Origin: Struthidea cinerea
Taxonomy: Eukaryota; Chordata; Aves; Passeriformes; Corcoracidae
Assembly: GCA_013397865.1 (NCBI GenBank)
Contig: VZTI01003364.1
Coordinates: 562,237 to 626,236 of the forward strand
Direction: 5' to 3'
DNA: 64,000 nt
The notes under the pieces were generated by a model, which was not told the origin of the DNA, searched no databases, and worked only from the letters and a program-made list of their open reading frames with translations. Position 1 is the first letter of the stretch. The number at the start of each line of letters is the position of its first letter. Both the position numbers and the translations under genes were made by a program. Positions 1 through 12,500 of this stretch are shown one piece after another.

Positions 1-344
1 TTTCATATGGCCCTGTGGAAATCACTGGCATAGCAAGACTTTGAGGGTTAGCATTTGAGACAGGTTAAAAGAATATGAATGTAGAGATTATCAGCTATTA
101 TATAAGACAAAACACTTGTATTTGGGGAAATAAACCCCTTTGTGTTGTCGCATAAACAAGGGAGAAACTAATCAGCCAGGAAGGAATTCTCCATGCAAAC
201 AATCTGTACCGTAACTGTGCTTCACAAAGCAGATAATTGTATTAAAGAAAAGTATTCATGAAAACAGTAGAATCAAAAATACTTTTCTAAATATTTGAGG
301 TATATTGGTGTGCAGAAAGGTACACAAGGGACTTTAGTACTTAC

Positions 345-529
345 CACATTCTACTGCTAGAAATATCATCCCTTTGGAGAATCTGACTTCCTGTGAGAGT
401 AGGTGGTAATCTTGATGATCTCTTCAAAGAGAAATTTGGTTTAGCTAGTTTTAATAGCTGTTGGTGAGTTAGTTCTACTTTTCTAAAAGACATTACAGAA
501 AAATAAGGCAATTCTGATTCTTTTTCCAC
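345..529 (-). CDS. RGS22: RGS22 candidate coding exon 11
   Basis: 185 nt, open in the phase required by exon 10. It begins VEKESELP where human has KEEFSL, and ends at a near-perfect donor (gtaagtac). The sequence is otherwise weakly conserved. The acceptor (acaaaaag) follows a purine-rich stretch and is poor, so the 5' boundary is uncertain. The next exon would lie outside the window. Confidence 0.5.
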
Positions 530-3500
530 CTTTTTGTTTTCTTAACGTGTTCTCATTAACTGCTCAAAAACAGTCAAGTGTTTTCAGGACTATTCTTCCT
601 TGTCAATCACAATATGTAAAACGGCAAGCTGCAAAAATCTCTGAATATTTTTCAAGATTTTTCAGCATACCTTAATAACCACTACATCTTAAAAATACAT
701 TTTTAACAGGTGGAAATATGTTACAAGCACATTGTACAGAGCTACAGAGGGTGTCAGGTGAAGAGGATGTGAACATGTTTTGTGAAACTTTAGGAAGATT
801 ATTTTACGTCAGCTCACTGTAAGATAGATACAATCACTCAGACTGGGAGAGAAAGGGGTCATTCTGCCACACCATCACTGATTATTTTGACAAAATCATG
901 CTATGACTTTTTGGAGATGCCAGTTGCATTAAGAGTGCCCTCAGAAATTCACCCAGAGCCGCTGCTCTTTCTAAGCTCTTGCAAGCACAGGGTAGCTGGA
1001 AGATTCAAAAGTGCAAATTTCTTGTGGGGAAAAAAAATAAGAGCAAGAAATGGGCCATCAGCTGACTCTGTGATGTTCATGGTACCAGGTCATAATTTTT
1101 GTCAAATTCAACAGGGGCTGGAAAACCTGCATGTTTCTGTCTGCCTGACCTACAGCTAGTCCCGGGTCATTAGCACACCTTGTGAACTGGTCACTGTAAG
1201 ACACAGGTGCTTCTTACTCCCATTCCTGCCATGATCAACAGGAACCTGGGTTCTGAACCCAGTTTCTTCTAAACAGGAACTCTCTCCCACTGTTTTCCTC
1301 CATTGTCTCCACAAATTAGATTTCAAAGGAAGTAACTGTAGCCCCAAACTATCCAACTTAAAGTAACAGAGGTGTGTGCTGACAAATCTGTGGCATAGCC
1401 TATACAGTTCTTGATAATGGAACCAGAGTTTCAATCCACATTCTCCAAGTACCATGTTTCCTGAAGCTTAACACTTGAAACCTGAAACACTGAAAACCTG
1501 CAGCTTTTATCGCAGTTACCTCTCACATTCAGGCTTTCAAGAAAGGAAAGAGCCAAAACTGAACTGGCCATCTGCAAGCTACAAACTGTGAAAAGGTCTG
1601 TTGAGTGGTTCATGGTCCTCTGCAGAAAGCAAACACCATGTGTAGCTGATTGAAGGGCTGTAGTGATAGAAAATGAGCAGAAGTCTGCTTTTTTTACAGA
1701 TATGAAGAATACAGCCAGGTTAAATGCAGTGAAGTTGTAAGAGCTACTCTGGATTAAGACAAGGCTGAGTGGCAGAAGCTGCTTTGCTAGAGACTTAATT
1801 TTGCAGTATTGAGAACTTCCAGCTAAAATATCTATCCAAAGGACTTAGGAAATAGCCAGGGTGTAACTAGGATAATTTGACTCCATTTATAGCAACTTGT
1901 TGCATGAAGTGGAATGAAATTTTATTGCATTTTTATACACAGCCATCTTCAATATACCAGCTGCCTAAATCTTGATTTCCTAAAAAGCCAAGTACCTTGT
2001 TCTTGTTCCATTGAATTCAAGGAGTTTTGTCATTATTTTTGATGGGACAAAGCTTTGTTTTCAATGTTGTGATCCTGCTTACCTGAAGAAGGGAAGGTGG
2101 TATGCCAGACTTTTGGGTCAGTGGTAGCAATGATACTATTTGTGGGAAAGGATCAATGTCCACTCTTGGTCTCTCTTGACACGTGTGCCAGAACTTCAGT
2201 TTTGCACTGGCAGCATCTACTGCTGTTGAATGAGTGACACAAAATCTGGGACCCCTAGGGAGAAAAAGCTAATAAGTAGAACTTTCCAAAATAATGAAAC
2301 ACTGGGCTATTTGGCTTTTTTTTTTTTTCCCAGCAATGTTGTTTACTGTATCAAGATATGGTGCTATATGCCCCTAGAATTAAAAATCAGTTAGCGTCAA
2401 AGATATGTTTAGATATTGCATGCTTCCAAATCTAATACCAAACTACACATAAGTAAACTCAGGTTGCCAATTCTGCACCATTACACAGTTGCCTTTCTAT
2501 CGGTCTGCAGGAAGGTATGCCCCATCCATCCTACAGCGAAGCATAGGGAAGGATTGCAGGCCACAGGCCAGAGACCACAAGTCATGTGAGGATCCACAGC
2601 AAAGTTCACGATTGCAGGTATTTGTTTATGAATTTCCTTGGGGAGGAGAGACACCTTCAAAATTTAGCCCATTTTTTGGAAATAGGTTAGATTTTACATC
2701 TTCACTTAAACTGTTAATACGTAAAAGGCATTTTGTATGACAGGCATTGAACAGTAAAGTCTCAGGGGTCAAATCCCACAAAGACATACACACAGAGCAT
2801 CCTCAGAACTTGGGAAGGGCAGTAGGGGGAACAGGTTAGGACAGAATTAATCTCCTGTGCCTGGAGGGGTTTCCCTACCTTGCAGACTAAAGTTTAGTTG
2901 AATATTATCCAAGGCAGAGAATCACAAAGCAGCTCAGGTGCTCTACTAGAAAAATAACAAGGGCTCATTAAGGCAGATCTATCTGGCTTCTCAGCAGATT
3001 GCAGTGTAGTTTAGGCTCAACTAAAAATTCATGTACCAGTACTTACAATGACATTGCTTTTAATAATTGCAATGGGATAAGTGACATGAAATAATAGGCT
3101 TATGAAAGAAAACGGGCATTTATTAAACAATAGAATTTTATTTCACATCCATTTTTTCATACCAGTAAAGAAGTAGTGGTTTCACTACTTCAGGCTGAAT
3201 CCGTCTTAAATGTATTATATTCCACTGATCTCCACGCAGTAGTTCAAGTCTGAGTAACACTTCTGAACTGAGGAAATAGTCTCCACTGCTCAGCAGGTAC
3301 AGTTTTTTCATCTTACTGAGTTGCCTGCAGTCAACAAAAACAGTCACATAAGCATGTATCAAATGCTGTACAGAACCAACTACAGTTCATCCTACTGCTT
3401 AAACTGCTGCCATGCAAGTGGCAGAAACCAAAATAATTCTTCCACAAACTAGAGACAGGTTGTGTATAAGACAAATGTACAGTGCTGTAGAACAGACTAT

Positions 3501-6500
3501 CTGAATCCAGCAGGATCTTTCATTAAAGCAGTTTGCCATACTGATGTCCTACTTGTGAATTTAATTTTTTTTATTCTTTATTTTCTTTCTGTTGCCATCT
3601 GTTTTCCAAATCTCTTTCTAACACAGCCTTAATAATATGATGATACTGACTTCATGTAAACTTTGCAAACATGACTCTGCAAAAAGAGTTTTATCAGGTT
3701 CAGCAGAGTCTTCCCAAACCTTGTCAGGACACACATTTGTGTGTGTCTGTTTATTCAGACATTACAATTTACTCTGAAATCTCAAAACCTGCATTGATCT
3801 ATCCAGGTTACAAGTATTAAAGCAATGGGAGTAACTGTTAAATAACGGGAAGTACCTTTGTTGCCTTGTAGTGTTCTTAAGAGCCTTTAGTCTTTCAATA
3901 TCCATCCAGAGCCACCAGTATCTCTCCCCAAGTGTTCCTTTAATGAACTTCTTGAATCTTTCAAACTCATGTCTGTTGCCAGTGTCATAAGTCCCGTGAC
4001 TAATACACCAGGCAGCCCTGCTGTCTGGCCCACCACTTTCAGAACTTGAACTTAAGCTTACTTGTTCAGGATCTTGTTTTCTTACATCTTCCTTGGAATC
4101 CAAGGCTGTAAGTGGAGAAGAACTTTGGTTAAAGAGTGACTCTGCAGTACCATGAGCAAATTCCTTGTTTGCTAACTTGTGTGTAAACACTTCAGGCTGT
4201 TTTGTGGAACTTTACATTACTTTCAATGTCAGCAGCTGGCTGGCAGGTCAGTTCTGAAATGGGTTCCTTCATGGCAATTTGAGTAGATGCTGGTATGAAT
4301 TCTTCTGGTGTCTGAGAAGTTGTGCTTCCCTGTTCATTTTCTTCTTTTGCTGCACTGTCCCATTTCGGGCCTAGATAAACTCTTAAATGTTTGTGGGAAG
4401 GAGGTTCAGCAATGGCCACAGAATAGCCCTCCTCAGCCTCGCTGGATCTCTCACAGGTAACATCGGCTTTTGCAGATGCTGTCACTGAAGGGGAATGGAA
4501 ACTCTTGTTACCTTAGACCTTAGACAGGTAACCTGCTTCTTTGTCTAACCAGCTGGACATTCCTTTCAACTTCCTCTGAAAATAAGCCACATCTAACCAG
4601 TGCTGGCCACTGTCACAGACACTCAGGTTAGGAACATGGCATAGAGATCCCCTGCTCTGCACTTACATGATTTCCTAACTACATATGACAAAATGTGTTG
4701 ATATTAACATAAAAATCAGTGTGATTTAAAATATCTTTTCTGAATTCTAAACTACTTCAAATGTTTTCACTTGACAAAGAATAATTATAGCCTCTGGACA
4801 CAGGTCTGTGAAATGGAAACATGGAGAATCATTTCACAGGACTGGAGACAATTAGGGGGAGAGATACATCTCTGAGAATGGAGAGAGAGAAAGCTCCTAA
4901 CATATGAACCAAGAGTTCTCTTCATCTTGCTACTGCGTAAAAAGCAGAAGCAAGGCTGTGCAATCAGGTATATGTCCATATGTGCATCTGTATTTTCTCT
5001 CCCAGAATCTCTGAAACCTGATTAATAATTTCAAATAAATTTGAAGATAGATAGGATTCCAAATTATTACATTTTATAAGATTCATAAAAATTGGAAGGC
5101 AAAAGACCTTTCAGTGCCCAGCATAAATATCCTAAGAAGATGGCTGAAACACATCATACACTATCAAATACCCAAAGAATCCAGACAAGAAAGTCTTTCA
5201 AAACATATGAATGCCCCTCGCTGCAAAAAACCCAGAACATCTCAACTGAAACTTACAGATTTCTATGAGACAGAAACGTGTAAGGGAAGAAGCTACTACC
5301 AGCACAAAATTACTTGGCTACTAGCTCAAACTTTCACTTAATGTTGTAGCTATGGAAAGAAACAAATGCCTGTCTGAAGCCTCAGATACCACGTGATACT
5401 CAGAAGGTAGCAAGTGGAGTTAGCAATAATTCCTTAGAAAGCTGTTTCTTTCCACCTAGTCTGAGCTGTGTTACAAACCACAGGGTTGAGCCCTTGTTAC
5501 TTACCCAGAACGGTACCTTTTTCAGGTAGTGATTCGTCTCTTTTATGCTGCCCAGGCAAATGCTGAGTATCTTGAATTTTACTAGAAGCTACAGGATGCA
5601 TAGATGAATCTGTAGTTTTCATAGAATCACCTTGTTTTGCTAATGTAAACCAATCCTTTACCTGAGAAACTGTAGCCTAGGAAAAGAAGTTTCATAGAAC
5701 AATTAAAATTTCTCTGTTTATTGCAGTATTTCTGAGAGCTACAGCTTACTGTCCATAAGAATTTTGTGCAGTCTGTTCATGTAATTTCTGTAAGGATTGT
5801 TCCCAGTGCAGAGAGCTGTAGGACAGTAGCTGAGCATACCTGTATGAGCTGAGCTTCTGTTTTAAGTTGCATTACAACTCATCAACCTTCTTCTATAGCA
5901 CAAAAACCTTTGAATATAAAAGCTGTTTAGAGAATCAGAGAATCAGAAAATGGTTTAGGTTGAAAGGGACCTTGAAGATCATCTATTTCCAACCCCCCTG
6001 CACTAGACTAGGTTATTCAAGAGTCAGTTGTCCCATTAGGTTGTGACCTCAGTTACAATAATTCTACCCGATTTGTTCAATCTATCTTGATGTTACACCC
6101 ACTAAACGTGTTTATTTTACCTCGCCAAGCGATACATAGAACTTCTTCATAGTCAATGAAGAGTCATCCTCCTCGGGAGGGGGAGAAATTGGGCGTTGCT
6201 TCCATATCCAGGGAGAGTAGTCACTATCTATAATGAAATTAATGCCACTCTTGCTCCATTCTACCTGTGATATCAATTTAGCTAGTCTAAAAATAAATGT
6301 TGAGACAAGAAAATAATTAATTTTAGCTTTTAATCAGGGAAACAGTTGATTTTTCCACAGAATTGGCAATTTTAAAAAATTGTCTATCTAAAAAAAATTG
6401 CTACAGAGAACTTCATGATCTGCTTTTTTCATAGAAAAATGGAATTATAGAATATCCTGATTTGGAAGGGACCCACAAGGTTCACTGAGTCCAGCTATGT

Positions 6501-9500
6501 ATTATTTCAGCCTTCGCCTGCTGTCACATATGTAAATGCCAGTACAGCCACTGCACAGCTCACCAGCTTTACAGATAGTGCCCTGCTTTGCATTACCAAG
6601 CTTTACCAGTAAAAATTACTTCTTTCAGGATGATTTTGCCTATATCTCTGCAGTCCCAAGCCCTGCCAAGAATCCCTTGAACATTTTGTTCACTAAAATT
6701 GAACTGTTCTCCCAGACTGCAGAAGCCCTGTATCACTACCAGACGCTACAGCTCTGGTTCCCGACATAAACAATCTTCCAGCAGCAATGCCACAGCACTG
6801 ATCACACTGATAGAACTTGCAGATGGTAACAAGACAGCTGGCACTCTCATGTTCAGCAGGCTGCTCTGTGAGGATTCCATAGTACTGAACAGTTCTCCAG
6901 TGCTACTTTGTGTTAGTGTGAACCTCACAATGTTCAGGAAAGGCAATCTTAGAACCACATGACAACAGTGAGGATGTTCTGGCCTCAAGAACTGGGCAGA
7001 ACTTAGTTAAGTTAGAAAGAAGTACAAGGCCAACCAAGTCACATGTGAAGGGAAGATGAAGCCTACACTTGAGCCTATAACTAAGTGAATGCTCAGTTTT
7101 ATTTGTGCCCACTATTGGAGATAAACAGGATTTAATTCTAGAGTTAGGGTGTCTTTGTCTTGAAACACAAGTTTCCCCTTTAGCATGTGAACTTATCTTG
7201 ATTCTGATTCAGGAAAGCATCTTGAACTACTGATGTCAATTGAAATTAGGTACATGCTTGAAGTTGGTTTTATGCAATTGTCTTGGTAACTCTGCTTCAT
7301 CAAATCGTTTGCTATAGCAGATGATCAAAGTTATTGTTTCATGAGGCCCAGACGTGTAAAGCAGGCTGTTAATAAAGGTATAATTCAGCACTCTCACAGT
7401 TTGCTTGCTCTTTGCACACTTTTCCCCCTTGAACTTAAGTGCAGTCTCCAGGATATTGAAAATAAAAAACATTTTTAATTTTTTAACTGTAGAAGTCTAT
7501 ACCCCAGTAACTACTCTGCCATTACAATCAGTAAACATGATTTTTGTGAACTGTACTGCCAGGCTGCTTCTCCTTTTGGGCCCCTAAAACATGCCACAAT
7601 CATCTGCATCTAGACATAGCCTTAAGGGATGTAGAGGTAGGTCCTTCCAAAAAAGCACACTAGATCTCCTGAACATCTGCTGAAAGGACATCTGGAAAAA
7701 CACTGCAAGTTTGTAACAGTTAGTCATTCAGCTATGCCATGGCATCCCACAGAGAACTTTGCTAAAGGAACTCTGACAGTGGGCCCAAAGACACAAAACT
7801 AATAATTTAAATAAAAAAGACTTGCTGTTTTTCTCCAAATTAATTTCATGGACTTGTAACTTCTGCTTATATGGCTTATATATTGATTAGCAAAAGATGC
7901 ATTGCTACCATGGTATCTCTGAGGAACAGAGATTTAGAAAACAGTAAATCCCATTCTTGCTCTCTGTAATGGTGTAGTATAGGATGTAATTCATGGTGAA
8001 GGAAAATTACAGCATGATGAGTGAAAAAAGTCACTGACTTTATGCAGGTCACTAAAATGTTACAGTAAAGAAAACAGGACAAGAGGTGGGCAAAACCACT
8101 TTAAGAATACTACCAAGGTGAATTAAACAGAAGAGGAAAACATACACATTTAAAACTGAAAGACAACATAAAAGATTGCAATACCTGTATTCAAAGTAAC
8201 AGTCACTTTCTAGAAATGCTGGAAGCCTTTCTTTCTTAATCCACTGAATTGCTTGTTCTTGATCGAGTTGCTATTAAAAAAGAAATGCCAAAGATTTGCA
8301 GTATTCTTGAGTTTCTTGTCTTATTGGCCACGTAACTGATTCTCTACATCCCCCTTCTACAGAAACATTGTCTCAGGAAAACAAATGTAGAGTGAACATC
8401 ACCTATATGCTGGAACAATTACTTTCCTATTAAAAGCTAAAAAGGTCTAAATCTGATTTCACCTATTAGAGTACACCTTTTGTAACAAATCATGAGCGTT
8501 TTTTCTTCAGAAATAATGTGTGTAAGAATCATTCTTTTACTGTACAATTTGAAATGCAAATTAGATGCACAAAAATTTTCTGCAATAGAAAACTGCTAGT
8601 TTTTCTGACTTTAACACACTTTATAAATATCAGCTATTGTATTTTTCCTCAAGAATTTGAAGAGTAAGGAACCCTTAAATTAAGTTACACTTTCAGAATG
8701 AGGAAGCTGCGGATATTAAAACCAAAATCAAATGAATAGAAATCCAATTAGTTATCACTTCTCATGCTTTTATGTTGGATCATTGCATAACTGCATTGCA
8801 CACAGTAATTTCGGTAGTGGAAACCTAAATGTATTATGACCTGGGGCCACAATAAATTTCTGCTCAGGCAGTCTAAGCTTCAGTGCCTCCAAAGAGTGGT
8901 TTGGGGGGTGAAATGGAAATGTTGAGCAGCAAACTACACAGAGACAGCTAACAAAGAATCTACACTTAGATTCTTACACACAGGGAGTGAGATCTCTGAC
9001 TATGGGCCATAACAACCCATAGTTGTTTCCCTTAGAAATCACATACAGTGCTTTCTAGGTTTTTTTTTTAATAGTGTACTTTTTCTGCTCTTAGGGGATG
9101 ATCTATTTTATTCATCTGAGGTGCATTTTTCCTTTTAGTGAAGGTGAGACTAATTCTTTTGAAGAATGCAGTAACTACCCTTGTCCATAAAAACAGGTGA
9201 AGTTTGGGCAAGGACAGATACTACTTGTTATATCAAGTAATCAGTTTATGCAGATAACAGCTTGGATTTTCTTTCCATGAGCTAATATTCCATTCAGGGC
9301 AAGGGTTATTTCTGCCTCATATGTATCTGTAGGGGATTAAAAAAATCTGAATTACTCAGAAAGTGGGTGGTTTCATTTAGAGAGAAGAAAATATTTCAAA
9401 ATATGGAAAGCTTATGTTGGCAGTGGCTCATACAATGTAATTTGTGGAGGTGGAGACTAATTACTCCAAACCACACAGTATGTGCTTCTTTTTGGCAATT

Positions 9501-12500
9501 GACAAGGTTTTTGAAATAGAGAAGACAGTCTCTTTATTTTGGCATTTAATATTTATGCATTTACTGACTTACAGCCCCGTTTTTTTATCTGAATGATTAA
9601 TAACATGCTCACGTCTGTACATGGCTGGTACAGAAAATTATATGTCACATTAGAAGGAAAGAATCTCTATTCTTTCCCCATCCCCAGAGAAGGATGCTAC
9701 ATTTAATCTGATGGGGTTTGTTACCTTGGTTAGCTTTTTTACCCAATCAGCCTTAGGCCTTGCTAGGACCCGATCCAGCAAAGCTTTTAGCACGTATTTA
9801 AGTTTAAGCATGTGTTTAACTTCCTTTGATTAAAGTGAAAAACATACTTAAGTGCTTTGCTGAACTGGGGTTTCTCTGAAGTAAGGTATGTGGGATGCCA
9901 GCCAGTTTCTTTCCATAGTTGTGATCAATTCTACACAAGTCCACAGATTTCTTTTCTCAACATATATTACACCATTGATATTGACTATCGATGAGAAGAT
10001 ACCTATTCCCACATCAATGGTTTGCCAATCTGCAAACACACATGAAGAGAACTTTTGCCTATCTGTAAATTTGTAACAGTCTGAGAAGGAAGTAAAATAC
10101 AGAGAAAAATATCACTGCGTGTATTCCTTAGTCAAGATGTGTTTAAATTCAGGCCATAGCCTGAAAGGCCTGCTGTTGGAACCCTGAATTCTGAGAATTT
10201 TATTCTTTCTACTCTAACAAGCAATGATCCTCCAAAGCACACTCCATTTGATCTTAGGCCTTGGGAAAAACTTCCCAGATTGTGTTGTAGTGCTGAGATT
10301 GTTGCTGTGTAAATAAAGTTATGTCACTGGGTGGAATATGTAGAGATACAGAATTTAGGTTTATGGAATATAGTAATATGTATATGTAGCAAGATGGAGG
10401 ATTTGGGGTGTAGATTTATGCTTCTTCCTTCTTCTTTCTTCTTCACCAACCTGAGTTTTCTGGTATTGGTTCAAGAAATCCGCACTGTGGGTCAGGTATA
10501 GATACTCATTGGATTTTAAGTAAAAACATGTTACTTTGCAATCTGTAATTGGGTAGATTAAAGTATAAAAGACCTTGAAAGTAGAACTCAGGGGCCATAT
10601 TCTGCCATTTTTCCACCTCGTTAACTTAGAAAGCAGTCTCTGTGCAGCTGTGTTATAGATAAGAAATAATAAACATAAGTCCGAAGAGAACTTCACATCT
10701 CCCGCTTTCTAATTCAAACTCTGAGTAAAACGGACTCACAGAAAAACAAAAAATTAAGGAAGAACAAAGCGAAATCTGAGAGCCTACTAGGATTTTCCAC
10801 TCATAACTCCTTTCCATAAGTAACCTGCCAGTGATGACCAGTCAAGGTGACTTTTTGTAAGCAATGTAACATTCAAAACAACTGGCAATCTCTTCAGTCG
10901 GTGTGAAGACAGCCAAAGCAAAGCAGACAGCATCACCTGATGACTGAAAGATCAAATCCTATTTGATTTGAGCAGAACTACTTGATGAGAGTTGATCTGG
11001 GGCGGCTTCTCGTGGTTCAGTCATTGTAGTACAGTGAATGGAACTGACTTCTTTCACCTTGTATAGCTGCAGTAACCATTGGGGGCAAGCTGTTTCACAG
11101 GCCATTTTGTTCCAGCTCAGACTTGAGATGCCAAGCTGAACTGGATGAGGCATCTATGTTGCACATCCAGTAAAGGAGGAATCAAAAATAAGAAGAAATA
11201 CCACCCCTTCCCCCCAAAAGGAGAAGAAAGGGTACTGAGGCGTATTGCTTCTCGAAAGGCTATAATGCTTCCCATTTATGGAAAATATCCCAAGGAAAGA
11301 AATGGAATCTTAAGTAATACAGAAGCCCTGTTTCTCCAGACCACATGAAAGAAGAAAGTAATAGTGAAATGGCTTTGAATTTCTCGAGAAAGGCCATCCA
11401 CAGTGGTAAGGATGGGAGGTTAGCCCAGAAAGCAATGTTAGTCACACTTGCACAAACACACAGCATTTCCTCAGTTTAATACTGAGAGGAAATAAGAAAT
11501 CAAGAGTAGCCTCTTCTGCTTTTGTTCTCTCAAGCAAAGTATTTGTGAAAATTATTAATTAACATGGTAGGGATGTCTGTGGGCCTTGTCCTTTTGTATC
11601 ACTTGTCCAGTTTAAATGCAGATAATTGCAATATCACATTAGTATAATTTTGTTAAACATCATTGCCTTTTGACCTCTCTCAACACTGTCTTCTTTTCTG
11701 AAAATCATTAATCTTATACTGGGAAAAGCAGCAGTCTGTTACAACTCCCTGCTTTTCTCTCAGCTTTCCAGCTATGACATAATTTTGAGCAGCCACTGCA
11801 AAAAATGTAGCAAGAGCTTAGACTGGCCTTGAATAAAATGAAGTCATGTCAGTCACATCCATGCAAAATAAGCAAGAAAGGAACAAACCAAGCAACCCAG
11901 TGAAATACTTTTTGTCCTCAAAACCTTTCGTTTAAAGATAAAAGTCCCACATCCAATTATACCAACTTGTATTCTCTCACGTGCATAAGATGCTTCAACT
12001 CCTGATTTTAACCTGCCTAGTTTGTGATGAAGATGGCCCTGGAAGTAGGCAGGTAAGAATACCAAAACTGATACTGTCTAAGCAAGCCTGAAACGAGATT
12101 TTTTTTTTTTCTAAATTCCAACCCATTTTTCCATTAATTTAGCTTTCTTCTTGCCAAAGATTATTTTTTCTGGCCATTTCAATTGATGCTAACCATGTAA
12201 ATCCTTTAGGAATTAATGGAAGAGAGACTTATGTGTTGCCAGACCACAGATGAGCTCATAGCCACACAAGGAAATTAATTAATAAGGAAAGACTGAGCTG
12301 CATTAGTTTCAGTCAATTTGCACATTCCAGGGATCACTAGTAAAGTAACTGTTGTCATAATATTTTTTCTTTTAATATTAAAAAGTATTCAGACCACACA
12401 GTTGAACCCTGCCCTACAGAATCTTCAAAATTCTGTGCTACAGGATGTGCATCTGTAATTCCATTCACTTGTCTGCTAGACACATGTGCATTACAGGGCA

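Larger units (their letters stand above)
530..6120 (-). other. RGS22: RGS22 introns 6-10
   Basis: Intron 10 is 530-2082, intron 9 is 2255-3162, intron 8 is 3325-3855, intron 7 is 4485-5504 and intron 6 is 5677-6120. Intron 6 carries a short antisense CR1 tail. I see no other repeat or coding signal in these introns; the open frames at 1156-1613 have no supported splice partners. Confidence 0.8.

Noticed and set aside
1156..1613. Overlapping minus-strand frames in RGS22 intron 10
   Set aside because: Considered as further RGS22 exons; no match to the remembered protein and no suitable splice sites.
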